Part shown: positions 1-7,295 of the stretch, in pieces
How positions within the stretch are numbered: position 1 is the stretch's first letter
Layout of the letters: each line of letters starts with the position of its first letter
DNA from: S010-25 sp964466455
GTDB lineage: Bacteria > Pseudomonadota > Gammaproteobacteria > SZUA-229
Length of the DNA: 11,207 nt
Direction: 5' to 3'
NCBI GenBank assembly: GCA_964466455.1
Contig: CAYXNL010000067.1
Location: forward strand, 1-11,207
Translations under genes and position numbers: made by a program
Notes under the pieces: generated by a model
Told to the model about the DNA's origin: nothing
Seen by the model: the letters and a program-made list of their open reading frames with translations, nothing else
Databases searched by the model: none

Positions 1-54
1 TGTATTGACAGCGTGTCTTAATAATAAGTATCCTTTTCATCCGTTTCAGTAATA
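1..54 (-). repeat. Partial copy (C) of the 130-nt palindromic element, cut by window edge
   Basis: Read on the minus strand, this stretch repeats the left arm and the start of the centre of the full elements at 8082-8211 and 8246-8375. It starts with TATTACTGAAAC, continues through GGATACTTATTATTAA and carries the small hairpin GACA-gcg-TGTC (plus strand 7-17). It matches the 8246 copy most closely. The right half lies outside the window. Relative to the copies near 8 kb it is in the opposite orientation. Basis: direct sequence comparison. Confidence 0.85.
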
Positions 55-144
55 ATAGCTGGCTATTGCGAAGATTGGCAACGCAGAAGCGGGACATTTT
101 AGGCGCATGATACAAGTTCATGAATTAATCATAGGCTCCTAAGA
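55..144. other. Short spacer downstream of ftsK
   Basis: This is 90 bases between the ftsK stop and repeat copy C. It holds an imperfect inverted repeat around 102-140 (minus strand AGGAGCC-TATGAT against ATCAT-GCGCCT) with a large loop and no T-run, so it is not a convincing terminator. A 20-codon minus-strand frame (46-108) ends inside the repeat arm, but it has no ribosome binding site and is not called. In many relatives lolA follows ftsK; it does not begin within these bases. Confidence 0.4.
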
Positions 145-2508
145 TTAAACTTCCGGTGGTGGTGGCGGTGCCAAAACTTCGCGTGAGCCATTGGACTGCA
201 TGGGTGAAACCACGCCGGATATTTCCATCTCCTCAATCATCCTGGCTGCACGGTTATAACCAATTTTCAGTCTTCGCTGGACATAGGATATAGAAGCCTT
301 ACGGGTTTGTGTAACAATTTTCACGGCTTCATCATATAACGCATCCATTTCTTCACTGCCGCTGCCTTCCGCTGGTTTTTCTCCCGGTAGTACGACTGCA
401 TTTTCCTGCAAAATTTCTTCAATATAATCTGGTTCACTTTGTTGTTTTAGAAAGGCAACAACTTTATGCACTTCGTGATCATCGACAAAGGCACCGTGTA
501 TCCGCACTGGCATACTGTTACCGGCTTCCATATAAAGCATATCCCCATGGCCGAGCAGATTTTCTGCCCCCATCTGATCTAAAATGGTACGTGAATCTAC
601 CCGCGAGGAAACCTGAAAAGCAATGCGTGTCGGAATGTTTGACTTAATCAGGCCGGTCACTACGTCTACTGATGGTCGTTGGGTAGCAAGAATCAGATGA
701 ATGCCGGCGGCACGTGCTTTTTGTGTGATACGTGCGATCAATTCTTCTATTTTTTTACCCACGACCATAAACAGGTCAGCAAATTCATCTACCACTACCA
801 CAATATAGGGCAATGGCTGTAATTTCTGCGGCTGCGCGCCCGGAGCCTGATGATCCGGATCAAAAGTTGGATCGTCCAGTGGTTCACCTGCATCAATCGC
901 CTGCTTCACCTTGCGATTATAACCGGCAATATTTCTGACCCCCAGCCCCGACATCAGTTCATAACGACTTTCCATCTCGGCGACACACCAGCGCAGGGCG
1001 TTGGCGGCCTCTTTCATATCCGTTACCACAGGTGTCAGCAGATGCGGAATACCTTCGTAAACATTTAATTCGAGCATTTTCGGATCGATCAGTATTAAAC
1101 GCACTTCATCCGGTTTACTCTTAAATAACAGGCTCATTAACAGGGCATTCACGCAAACCGACTTACCTGAACCGGTGGTACCGGCAACCAGTAAATGGGG
1201 CATTTTGCCAAGATCCGCCACTACCGGATTACCGGAAATATCTTTACCCAGCCCCAATGTCAGCGGTGATGTCGCTTTATCATACTGTTTTGACATCAGA
1301 ATTTCGCTCAGGGAAACAATTTCCCGACATTCATTGGGTATTTCCAGACCCACGCAGGTCTTTCCCGGTATCACTTCAACAACCAGAATACTGGGTACAG
1401 AAAGTGAACGGGCCAGGTCTTTCGACAATGCGGTAATTTTGCTGGCTTTTACCCCCGGTGCAGGTTCCATTTCAAAACGGGTAATCACCGGCCCGGGGTG
1501 TACTGCCACCACTTCGACTTCAATGCCGAAATCACTCAGTTTAATTTCAACCAGTCGCGACAGGGCTTCCAGCGCCTCATTAGTGAAACCCTGTTCATGT
1601 GGCTGTGGCGGGTCCAGTAAACGTAACGCCGGTAGTTCGGAATCGGTCGGCGCATCGAATAGCTGAATCTGTTTTTCACGATCCAGACGTTCGGATATTT
1701 CTACTTTTTTTACTACCGGCTCAATATGAACATTGGCATTACCCTTCGCTTCACGTGCAGCTTTTTTCTTTATACTGGCTTTCACCACTTCCTGACGTTG
1801 TTGTTTCGCCTGTTCCACGGACTTACGCTCATCCAGTTTTTCGCGCATAGCCGTAATACGCCGCTTTAACCAGAAAAGACTGTATAAGGTGAAACGTCCC
1901 AGTAAATCTATCACCCGGAACCAGGAAATACCGCTAAACAGGGTAATACCAGCGAGAAAAGCCGAAAGTAATAGCAACGTTGAACCCAGCAGACCAAGTA
2001 CGCCAGCCATGGCATCACCCAGCCAACGACCCAGTATCCCGCCGCCGTCAAGAGGTAATACCTGTTGAGGAATCGAGAAATGCAGGCTGGTTAACGCACA
2101 ACCGGCTGCAACAGTAACAAAAAAACCCGCCCAGCGAATGCCGATTTCATGGTAATCGATTTCTCTGCCCATATTTGAGTTATGCTCAACATGATTTCCC
2201 CGCAGTACCAGCCAGCCGCTATAAGCAATAATAATCACAAACAGATAAGCAAGATAACCGAACAGGCTGAACAATACATCCGCCATCCAGGCACCAACCA
2301 CACCGGTAGCATTCTGTACCTCACCGCGCGTACCGGTATAGGACCAGCCGGGATCCGTCGTATGATAGGTGAGTAATGCCGCCAGCAGGAACAAAGCCAG
2401 CGCCGCCAGCACCAGCATGGTCGCCTCCCGCAAGCCACGTTGAACTTGTGATGGAATACGTACTGTATTTTCCGCGGTTATTATTTTTTTACGGCGAGCC
2501 TGAGCCAA
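145..2508 (-). CDS. ftsK: DNA translocase FtsK
   Basis: FtsK is a septum-anchored hexameric motor that pumps DNA toward dif and activates XerCD to resolve chromosome dimers at division. The 787-residue product shows an N-terminal membrane part with hydrophobic segments near 31-48, 68-100, 125-143 and 163-193. A charged linker spans about 215-300. The RecA-like motor has Walker A GTTGSGKS (443-450), Walker B VVVVDEFADL (about 570-579) and ATQRPS (609-613). The C-terminal winged-helix gamma domain (about 720-780) includes RRLKIGYNRAARMIEEME, the KOPS-reading and XerD-contact region of the family. The linker is far shorter than in E. coli FtsK (1329 aa) and close to the Pseudomonas-type length. 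The start is a TTG, preceded by AGGA at 8-base spacing; the next in-frame Met is residue 31, inside the first membrane segment. The gene is divergent from trxB. Nothing suggests a defect; the tail ends in five prolines. Confidence 0.97.
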   Translation of the reverse strand: MAQARRKKIITAENTVRIPSQVQRGLREATMLVLAALALFLLAALLTYHTTDPGWSYTGTRGEVQNATGVVGAWMADVLFSLFGYLAYLFVIIIAYSGWLVLRGNHVEHNSNMGREIDYHEIGIRWAGFFVTVAAGCALTSLHFSIPQQVLPLDGGGILGRWLGDAMAGVLGLLGSTLLLLSAFLAGITLFSGISWFRVIDLLGRFTLYSLFWLKRRITAMREKLDERKSVEQAKQQRQEVVKASIKKKAAREAKGNANVHIEPVVKKVEISERLDREKQIQLFDAPTDSELPALRLLDPPQPHEQGFTNEALEALSRLVEIKLSDFGIEVEVVAVHPGPVITRFEMEPAPGVKASKITALSKDLARSLSVPSILVVEVIPGKTCVGLEIPNECREIVSLSEILMSKQYDKATSPLTLGLGKDISGNPVVADLGKMPHLLVAGTTGSGKSVCVNALLMSLLFKSKPDEVRLILIDPKMLELNVYEGIPHLLTPVVTDMKEAANALRWCVAEMESRYELMSGLGVRNIAGYNRKVKQAIDAGEPLDDPTFDPDHQAPGAQPQKLQPLPYIVVVVDEFADLFMVVGKKIEELIARITQKARAAGIHLILATQRPSVDVVTGLIKSNIPTRIAFQVSSRVDSRTILDQMGAENLLGHGDMLYMEAGNSMPVRIHGAFVDDHEVHKVVAFLKQQSEPDYIEEILQENAVVLPGEKPAEGSGSEEMDALYDEAVKIVTQTRKASISYVQRRLKIGYNRAARMIEEMEISGVVSPMQSNGSREVLAPPPPPEV

Positions 2509-2543
2509 GAGGATAGTCCTGAACTGATATAAAGGAAGTGCTG

Positions 2544-2549
2544 ATTATA
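2544..2549 (-). promoter_or_regulatory. Candidate -10 box for ftsK
   Basis: The minus strand reads TATAAT here, a perfect sigma-70 -10 hexamer 35 bases upstream of the ftsK TTG start. The -35 position at 17-base spacing (TTCTGC) is poor. The distance would give a leader of roughly 30 bases containing the AGGA site. Inference from consensus only. Confidence 0.4.
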
Positions 2550-2686
2550 ACGCAGGCCACCGACAGGCAGAAGCATATAAAAACTCTATTTTAGAGGAAA
2601 TAACCGAGCTGATATTTGTTATTATACGCACCAATTATCCCAATTTATAAGATTGCGTCTCTGAATAGACATAATCACAGGATTAC

Positions 2687-2691
2687 AGGAG
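2687..2691 (+). promoter_or_regulatory. Ribosome binding site of trxB
   Basis: AGGAG lies six bases before the trxB ATG at 2698, an ideal Shine-Dalgarno placement that fixes the start. No clear promoter is visible in the 189-base ftsK/trxB gap: there are AT-rich -10-like strings near 2620 and 2646, but no matching -35 box at proper spacing. Confidence 0.8.
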
Positions 2692-2697
2692 ATCCCG

Positions 2698-3672
2698 ATG
2701 AGTGAACCGCGCCACGCACGACTATTAATCCTTGGCTCCGGCCCCGCCGGATATACCGCTGCTATTTATGCGGCTCGCGCTAATTTGCAGCCAGTACTGA
2801 TTACCGGGATGGAAATGGGCGGTCAACTGACCACCACCACCGAGGTGGATAACTGGCCAGGTGATACTGACGGTGTACAGGGGCCAGAGTTGATGCAACG
2901 GATGCAGGCCCATGCCGAACGTTTTGGTACTGAAATTATTTTCGACCAGATCAATGAGGTAAATTTGGAAGAACGGCCTTTCTCACTGTTCGGGGACTCA
3001 AACACCTACACCTGTGACGCACTCATTATTGCCACGGGTGCCAGCGCTATGTATCTGGGTCTGGAATCCGAAGAAACCTTTAAAGGTAAAGGGGTTTCAG
3101 CCTGTGCTACCTGCGATGGTTTCTTTTATAAAGGACAGAAAGTTGCAGTAATTGGTGGTGGTAACAGTGCGGTTGAAGAGGCACTGTACCTGTCAAATAT
3201 CGCATCCGAAGTAACGGTTGTACATCGGCGTGATGCACTGCGTTCGGAAAAAATCCTGCAGGACAAATTACTTGAGAAAGCTAAAAATGGCAATGTAACC
3301 ATTGAATGGGACAGTGCACTGGATGAGGTACTGGGTGATGACAGTGGTGTTACCGGGATGCGGATCAAAAACGTTAAGGATGGTAGCAGCAAAAATATCG
3401 ACCTGCATGGCATCTTTATCGCTATCGGCCATAAACCCAATACTGCAATTTTTGCTGAACAACTCGATGTTCACAATGGTTATTTAAGCGTTAAAGGTGG
3501 CATGAGTGGTAACGCGACCGCATGCAGTATTGACGGCGTGTTTGCGGCAGGTGATGTTATGGATCATGTGTATCGTCAGGCAATTACCTCAGCCGGAACA
3601 GGCTGCATGGCAGCACTGGATGCAGAACGCTATCTGGATAATATCTGCTGTAAAGATTTGGGCAATCTCTGA
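2698..3672 (+). CDS. trxB: Thioredoxin reductase (NADPH)
   Basis: This flavoenzyme passes electrons from NADPH through FAD and a redox disulfide to thioredoxin in the cytoplasm. The 324-residue product has the usual length of bacterial low-Mr TrxB. The FAD-binding GSGPAG motif is at residues 13-18. GGQLTTTTEVDNWPG follows at 41-55. The redox-active CATC is at 136-139, followed by D140. The NADPH-binding GGGNSAVEEA is at 153-162 with HRRD at 176-179. The C-terminal FAD motif AAGDVMD is at 283-289. All catalytic elements are present. The ATG is set by AGGAG at 2687-2691. It is divergent from ftsK and followed by aat; ftsK/trxB-aat is a known order in Pseudomonas and relatives. The two genes may be co-transcribed, since no terminator is visible between 3672 and aat. 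Confidence 0.98.
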   Translation: MSEPRHARLLILGSGPAGYTAAIYAARANLQPVLITGMEMGGQLTTTTEVDNWPGDTDGVQGPELMQRMQAHAERFGTEIIFDQINEVNLEERPFSLFGDSNTYTCDALIIATGASAMYLGLESEETFKGKGVSACATCDGFFYKGQKVAVIGGGNSAVEEALYLSNIASEVTVVHRRDALRSEKILQDKLLEKAKNGNVTIEWDSALDEVLGDDSGVTGMRIKNVKDGSSKNIDLHGIFIAIGHKPNTAIFAEQLDVHNGYLSVKGGMSGNATACSIDGVFAAGDVMDHVYRQAITSAGTGCMAALDAERYLDNICCKDLGNL

Positions 3673-3712
3673 ATACCAGTATAGTCCGCTAAAAGTCTCA
3701 CCGGATCAGGTC

Positions 3713-4363
3713 TTGCCCATTCCCTGGCTAGAACAAACCAATTATCGTTTTCCAGATGTGGAAACAGCTATGAGCGAACCCGATGGTTTGCTCGCCGCCA
3801 GCGAATGTCTTTACCCGGAGCTGATTATAAATGCCTATAAACAGGGTATATTCCCCTGGTACGCCGATGATCAACCGGTTTTATGGTGGTCACCCAACCC
3901 GCGTTGCGTTATTTTTCCTGACAACTTCCATATCTCCCGTAGTTTTCGCCGCACCCTGAATCAACAGGTTTTTACTGTGAAAACCAATACGGCTTTTCGG
4001 CAGGTCATGCTTGCCTGTGCAACGCCAAGAAAGGATGAAACCGGCACCTGGATTACCGAGGAAATGCTGGAAAATTATTGCCAGCTACACAAAATGGGCA
4101 TCGCCCATTCTATTGAGTGCTGGCATCAGGAAAAATTAGTCGGCGGTCTGTATGGCTTAAAAATTGGTGATGTTTTTTTCGGTGAATCCATGTTTAGTCG
4201 AATGCAAGATGCCTCTAAGGTTGCTATGCATTATATCTGCACACAAATTAAACCCGTATTGCTGGACGCACAGGTTCAGTCGGATCATTTAATGCGAATG
4301 GGGGCAACATTAATTTCTCGCCCTGCTTTTATCCATTTAATAAACTACCCCGCAGCAGGCTGA
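3713..4363 (+). CDS. aat: Leucyl/phenylalanyl-tRNA--protein transferase
   Basis: Aat transfers Leu or Phe from charged tRNA to proteins with N-terminal Lys or Arg, marking them for ClpS/ClpAP degradation. Family motifs are clear: GIFPWY, WWSPNPR, HISRS, GTWITEEM, AHSIECW, LVGGLYG, FFGESMFSRMQDASK and the catalytic-type LLDAQV (Asp and Gln match E. coli D186/Q188). The start is uncertain. By homology the protein should begin near IPWLE, but there is no ATG there. I chose TTG 3713 (216 aa), with a weak GGA seven bases upstream. ATT 3719, with AGG eight bases upstream, is an alternative, and ATG 3620 would overlap trxB by 53 bases. Two departures stand out. The conserved GGDLS segment after GLLA reads ASECLYPE. 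The C-terminus stops about 20 to 30 residues earlier than the E. coli protein. The gene is probably still functional. The partner gene bpt (ate), common next to aat in Pseudomonas, does not follow. Confidence 0.88.
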   Translation: MPIPWLEQTNYRFPDVETAMSEPDGLLAASECLYPELIINAYKQGIFPWYADDQPVLWWSPNPRCVIFPDNFHISRSFRRTLNQQVFTVKTNTAFRQVMLACATPRKDETGTWITEEMLENYCQLHKMGIAHSIECWHQEKLVGGLYGLKIGDVFFGESMFSRMQDASKVAMHYICTQIKPVLLDAQVQSDHLMRMGATLISRPAFIHLINYPAAG

Positions 4364-4434
4364 CAGAATTTTAACAGGGAGGTAAAAAATTAAATTCCTG
4401 GAGATTTAAAGGCGGACACTCCATCGCGTTGATG

Positions 4435-4466
4435 GATACCAGACACCTCTGAATAAGTCTGGTATC
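4435..4466. terminator. Strong stem-loop between convergent aat and sdhE
   Basis: GATACCAGAC (4435-4444) and GTCTGGTATC (4457-4466) form a perfect 10-bp stem with a 12-base loop. It lies four bases after the sdhE stop and 71 bases after the aat stop. There is no real T-run on either strand (only GTTTCT on the plus side), so it is a non-canonical terminator or 3'-end stabiliser shared by both transcripts. A smaller stem, CCATC-gcgtt-GATGG (4421-4435), adjoins it. Confidence 0.5.
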
Positions 4467-4470
4467 GTTT

Positions 4471-4758
4471 CTATGCGGATTTTCCGAGCATATTTTCCTG
4501 AATTAACACAACCATATCGGCAATATTCTGATCTGATGATATCATCGAACTCATAAGAAGATCGTATAAAGTCTGGTCAGGGTACTCAAGCAGAGCCTGG
4601 AAAACCTGTTGCTGCCTGATAGATAACTTCGTATAACCATTATCTAAAAAAGCATTCAGTAATAGATCCAGCTCCAGCATACCGCGGCGACATTGCCAAC
4701 GCAGCCGGGCAGGAGAAACGCTTTCAGCGGATACATGCTCTGCCTGTGCCTGATCCAT
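4471..4758 (-). CDS. sdhE: Succinate dehydrogenase assembly factor SdhE (FAD attachment)
   Basis: SdhE (YgfY, the bacterial relative of Sdh5/SDHAF2) is a small cytoplasmic helical protein that helps attach FAD covalently to SdhA. The 95-residue product carries the family signature RGMLELD: R25, G26 and E29 form the RGxxE motif that contacts the flavoprotein. It also has the typical LLEYPDQTLYDLLM (57-70). The N-terminus is about ten residues longer than the shortest family members. Its ATG overlaps the sdhB stop by one base (TAATG on the minus strand), and no strong ribosome binding site is visible. Translation is therefore probably coupled to sdhB. Having sdhE as the last gene of the sdh operon ties assembly factor and enzyme together; in E. 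coli it lies elsewhere. No ygfX (cptA) partner gene is present. Confidence 0.93.
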   Translation of the reverse strand: MDQAQAEHVSAESVSPARLRWQCRRGMLELDLLLNAFLDNGYTKLSIRQQQVFQALLEYPDQTLYDLLMSSMISSDQNIADMVVLIQENMLGKSA

Positions 4759-5456
4759 TAGAGTGAACGGGTGACCATGCGTTTTTTAATATTACCAATT
4801 GCTTTGGTCGGGTTCAGTCCCTTTGGACAGACCTGTACACAATTCATGATGGTATGACAACGAAACAGTTTGAAAGGGCCTTCAAGATCTTCAAGGCGTT
4901 GTTCGAATGCCTGATCGCGGCTGTCTTCAATAAAACGAGAGGCCTGCAATAAAGCCGCCGGACCAAGAAATTTATCGGGATTCCACCAGAAAGAAGGACA
5001 CGAAGTTGTGCAACAGGCACATAAAACACATTCGTATAAACCATCCAGTTTGTCGCGTTGTTGCGGGGATTGTTGCAGTTCGACTTCAGGAATCGGGTCG
5101 GTAACGGTGAGATAGGGTTTGACTGCCCGGTACTGTTTATAAAACTGATCCATATCGATAATTAAGTCCCGTATTACCGGCAACCCCGGTAATGGATTAA
5201 TCACTACCGGCTGTTTCAGTGAATCCAGTGAAGTAATACAGGCCAGACCATTAACACCGTTAATATTCATCCCGTCTGAACCACAAACGCCTTCCCGGCA
5301 GGAGCGGCGAAAACTTAAACTTTCATCCTGTTCATCCTTGATACGTAATAATGCCGCCAGCAACATGGTACCCGGCTGAATATCATCCAGCTTATAATCC
5401 TGCATAGAGGGTTTGGCATCCGTTTCCGGGTTATAGCGATAAATTGAAAATTTCAT
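4758..5456 (-). CDS. sdhB: Succinate dehydrogenase iron-sulfur subunit SdhB
   Basis: SdhB carries electrons from FAD in SdhA to the quinone site through three iron-sulfur clusters. All ligands are visible (232-aa numbering). The 2Fe-2S site is C53, C58, D61 and C73 in CREGVCGSDG...LAC, with Asp replacing the third Cys as in E. coli. The 4Fe-4S site is C143, C146 and C149 plus C210. The 3Fe-4S site is C153, C200 and C206. The ATG at 5456 is chosen because AGGAG (5464-5468) lies seven bases upstream and the protein then begins MKFSIYRYNP like its homologues. A TTG two codons earlier (5462) sits only one base from that AGGAG and is unlikely. sdhA lies 51 bases upstream, and sdhE overlaps the stop by one base. 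Confidence 0.97.
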   Translation of the reverse strand: MKFSIYRYNPETDAKPSMQDYKLDDIQPGTMLLAALLRIKDEQDESLSFRRSCREGVCGSDGMNINGVNGLACITSLDSLKQPVVINPLPGLPVIRDLIIDMDQFYKQYRAVKPYLTVTDPIPEVELQQSPQQRDKLDGLYECVLCACCTTSCPSFWWNPDKFLGPAALLQASRFIEDSRDQAFEQRLEDLEGPFKLFRCHTIMNCVQVCPKGLNPTKAIGNIKKRMVTRSL

Positions 5457-5463
5457 TTTCAAA

Positions 5464-5507
5464 CTCCTGGCCTGCCAGAGATATTACTTAATATCTTACT
5501 TAATGTC
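5464..5507 (-). repeat. sdhA-sdhB spacer with 12-nt tandem repeat and small hairpins
   Basis: On the minus strand, directly after the sdhA stop, two adjacent 12-mers, GACATTAAGTAA and GATATTAAGTAA, differ by one base. The second forms an inverted repeat GATATT-aagt-AATATC (plus strand 5480-5495). A second mini-hairpin, CTGG-cagg-CCAG, abuts the AGGAG that serves sdhB. Other junctions in this operon are overlapping or 9 bases apart, so this is its only real spacer. It could tune sdhB translation or mRNA processing (inference). Confidence 0.55.
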
Positions 5508-7286
5508 TTAATATACACGTGGTTTTGGAGGGAAACTATCCACACTCATGGGTTTGGTGCGTACCGGTTTATAATCCAGCCCATGTTCCAGTGAATAAAG
5601 ACTGTGCCGCATCCAGGCTTTATCATCGCGCTCGGTATAATCTATACGCGAGTGAGCTCCCCGGCTTTCATGGCGGGCGTAAGCCGAATGAATAGTTGCC
5701 AGCGCCACCCCCATCAAATTTTCCAGTTCCAGTGCCTCGACTTTTGCGGTATTAAAGACACTGCTATGGTCATCGGTTCTGGCGTACTTCATACGCTCCA
5801 CCAATTGTTCAATTTTTTCTACCCCTTCATGCAGAACCTCATCATTACGGAATACCCCGCAGTGTGTCTCCATTACCTGTTTCAGTTCGGTGCGTAATAC
5901 CGCCACCGATTCAGCCCGTGAATCTTCAGCTGAATTAGATTGATCCCAGCGTTGCAGGCGTTGTTTTGCCGCCTCGACACTGTTCTCATCCAATGGGCGG
6001 GGATAACGGTTTTCTTTCAGATAGTCGATGATATGATTCGCGGCGGCACGACCAAAAACAAGAATATCCAGCAGTGAATTCCCACCAAGTCGATTACCGC
6101 CATGAACGGACACGCAGGCACATTCACCCGCGGCATACAAACCCGGCACCGGTTCTTCGGGGGTATCTTTAACCGGTATCACAACCTGACCAAAACGATT
6201 GGTGGGAATACCACCCATGACGTAGTGTGCAGTGGGGAAAACAGGGATGGGTGTATCAACCGGGTCAATACCGAGAAAAGTAATACAGGTCTGACGAATA
6301 CCGGGCAGGTGTTTACTTATCACCGCTTCACCAAGGTGATCGAGTTTTAATAAAACATAATCTTTATTCGGTCCACAACCCCGACCTTCGCGAATTTCGA
6401 TAACAATAGCGCGGCTGACCACATCACGACTGGCAAGATCTTTTGCTGTAGGCGCATAACGCTCCATAAAACGTTCGCCTTCACCATTAAGCAGATAGCC
6501 ACCTTCGCCACGAACCCCTTCGGTAATTAACATACCATGTCCAGCAATACCGGTAGGGTGAAACTGAAAGAATTCCATATCCTGCAGGGGGATACCGGCA
6601 CGCAGCGCCATGCCCAACCCATCGCCGGTATTAATCAGTGCGTTGGTGGTGGTGCGAAACTGCTGACAGGCACCACCGGTTGCCAGCAATGTGGTTTTCG
6701 CTTCAATCACAAGCATTTCACCATTCTGGATATTAAAGACAAAGGCACCGAGCACGTGACCTTCTTCATCCTTGAGTAAATCAACCGCATAATATTCATC
6801 AAAAAAATGGGTTTTAGCTCGAATATTCTGCTGATACAGGCTGTGTAAGATGGCATGACCGGTACGGTCGGCTGCCGCACAGGTGCGTACTGCCTGCTCC
6901 CGGCCAAAGTGCAGACTCTGTCCGCCGAATGCGCGTTGATAGATTTTGCCGTTATCCAGCCGCGAAAAAGGGACCCCAAAATGCTCCAGTTCATATACCG
7001 CCCGCGGCGCGGCGCGGCACATGTATTCAATGGCATCCTGATCCCCTAGATAATCACCGCCTTTTACCGTATCAAACATATGCCAGTGCCAGCTATCCTC
7101 GGTAACATTGGCCAGTGCGGCATTCATGCCCCCCTGTGCGGCCACCGTATGCGAGCGGGTGGGGAACACTTTTGAAACCACCGCAACACTGACATCCGCC
7201 TCGGCAAGTTGTAACGATGCCCGTAAACCGCCTCCGCCAGCACCGATAATCAGGGTATCAAACTGGCGATGTTCTATCTGACTCAT
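5508..7286 (-). CDS. sdhA: Succinate dehydrogenase flavoprotein subunit SdhA
   Basis: SdhA oxidises succinate to fumarate in the citric acid cycle using covalently bound FAD. The 592-residue product has the usual length. It shows the dinucleotide-binding GAGGGGLRA (15-23), the flavin-linking histidine in SHTVAAQGG (H46), HPTGIAG, TEGVRGEGGYLLN with the catalytic arginine region, PTAHYVMGGIPT and HGGNRLGGNSLLD, and it ends PPKPRVY like its relatives. One departure: the segment usually read as GGAGR before TTNA(x)INTGDG is GGACQQFRTTTNA here, so a conserved Gly and Arg become Cys and Gln. The ATG start has GAGG seven bases upstream, and that site overlaps the sdhD stop (TGAGG), so the two genes are tightly joined. 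The tandem-repeat spacer to sdhB follows. Confidence 0.98.
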   Translation of the reverse strand: MSQIEHRQFDTLIIGAGGGGLRASLQLAEADVSVAVVSKVFPTRSHTVAAQGGMNAALANVTEDSWHWHMFDTVKGGDYLGDQDAIEYMCRAAPRAVYELEHFGVPFSRLDNGKIYQRAFGGQSLHFGREQAVRTCAAADRTGHAILHSLYQQNIRAKTHFFDEYYAVDLLKDEEGHVLGAFVFNIQNGEMLVIEAKTTLLATGGACQQFRTTTNALINTGDGLGMALRAGIPLQDMEFFQFHPTGIAGHGMLITEGVRGEGGYLLNGEGERFMERYAPTAKDLASRDVVSRAIVIEIREGRGCGPNKDYVLLKLDHLGEAVISKHLPGIRQTCITFLGIDPVDTPIPVFPTAHYVMGGIPTNRFGQVVIPVKDTPEEPVPGLYAAGECACVSVHGGNRLGGNSLLDILVFGRAAANHIIDYLKENRYPRPLDENSVEAAKQRLQRWDQSNSAEDSRAESVAVLRTELKQVMETHCGVFRNDEVLHEGVEKIEQLVERMKYARTDDHSSVFNTAKVEALELENLMGVALATIHSAYARHESRGAHSRIDYTERDDKAWMRHSLYSLEHGLDYKPVRTKPMSVDSFPPKPRVY

Positions 7287-7295
7287 AAAAAAACC

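Noticed and set aside
46..108. 20-codon minus-strand frame starting MRLKCPAS and ending inside repeat copy C.
   Set aside because: No ribosome binding site, very short, and its stop lies in the repeat arm; more likely chance or part of the repeat flank than a gene.
1175..1666. 163-codon plus-strand open frame opposite ftsK.
   Set aside because: It is antisense to the well-supported FtsK motor domain, has no family features and no ribosome binding site.
3126..3440. 104-codon minus-strand open frame opposite trxB.
   Set aside because: Serine-rich shadow of the trxB coding frame with no supporting motif.
6707..7036. 109-codon minus-strand frame within sdhA.
   Set aside because: Out-of-frame overlap with SdhA, whose motifs continue unbroken through this region.
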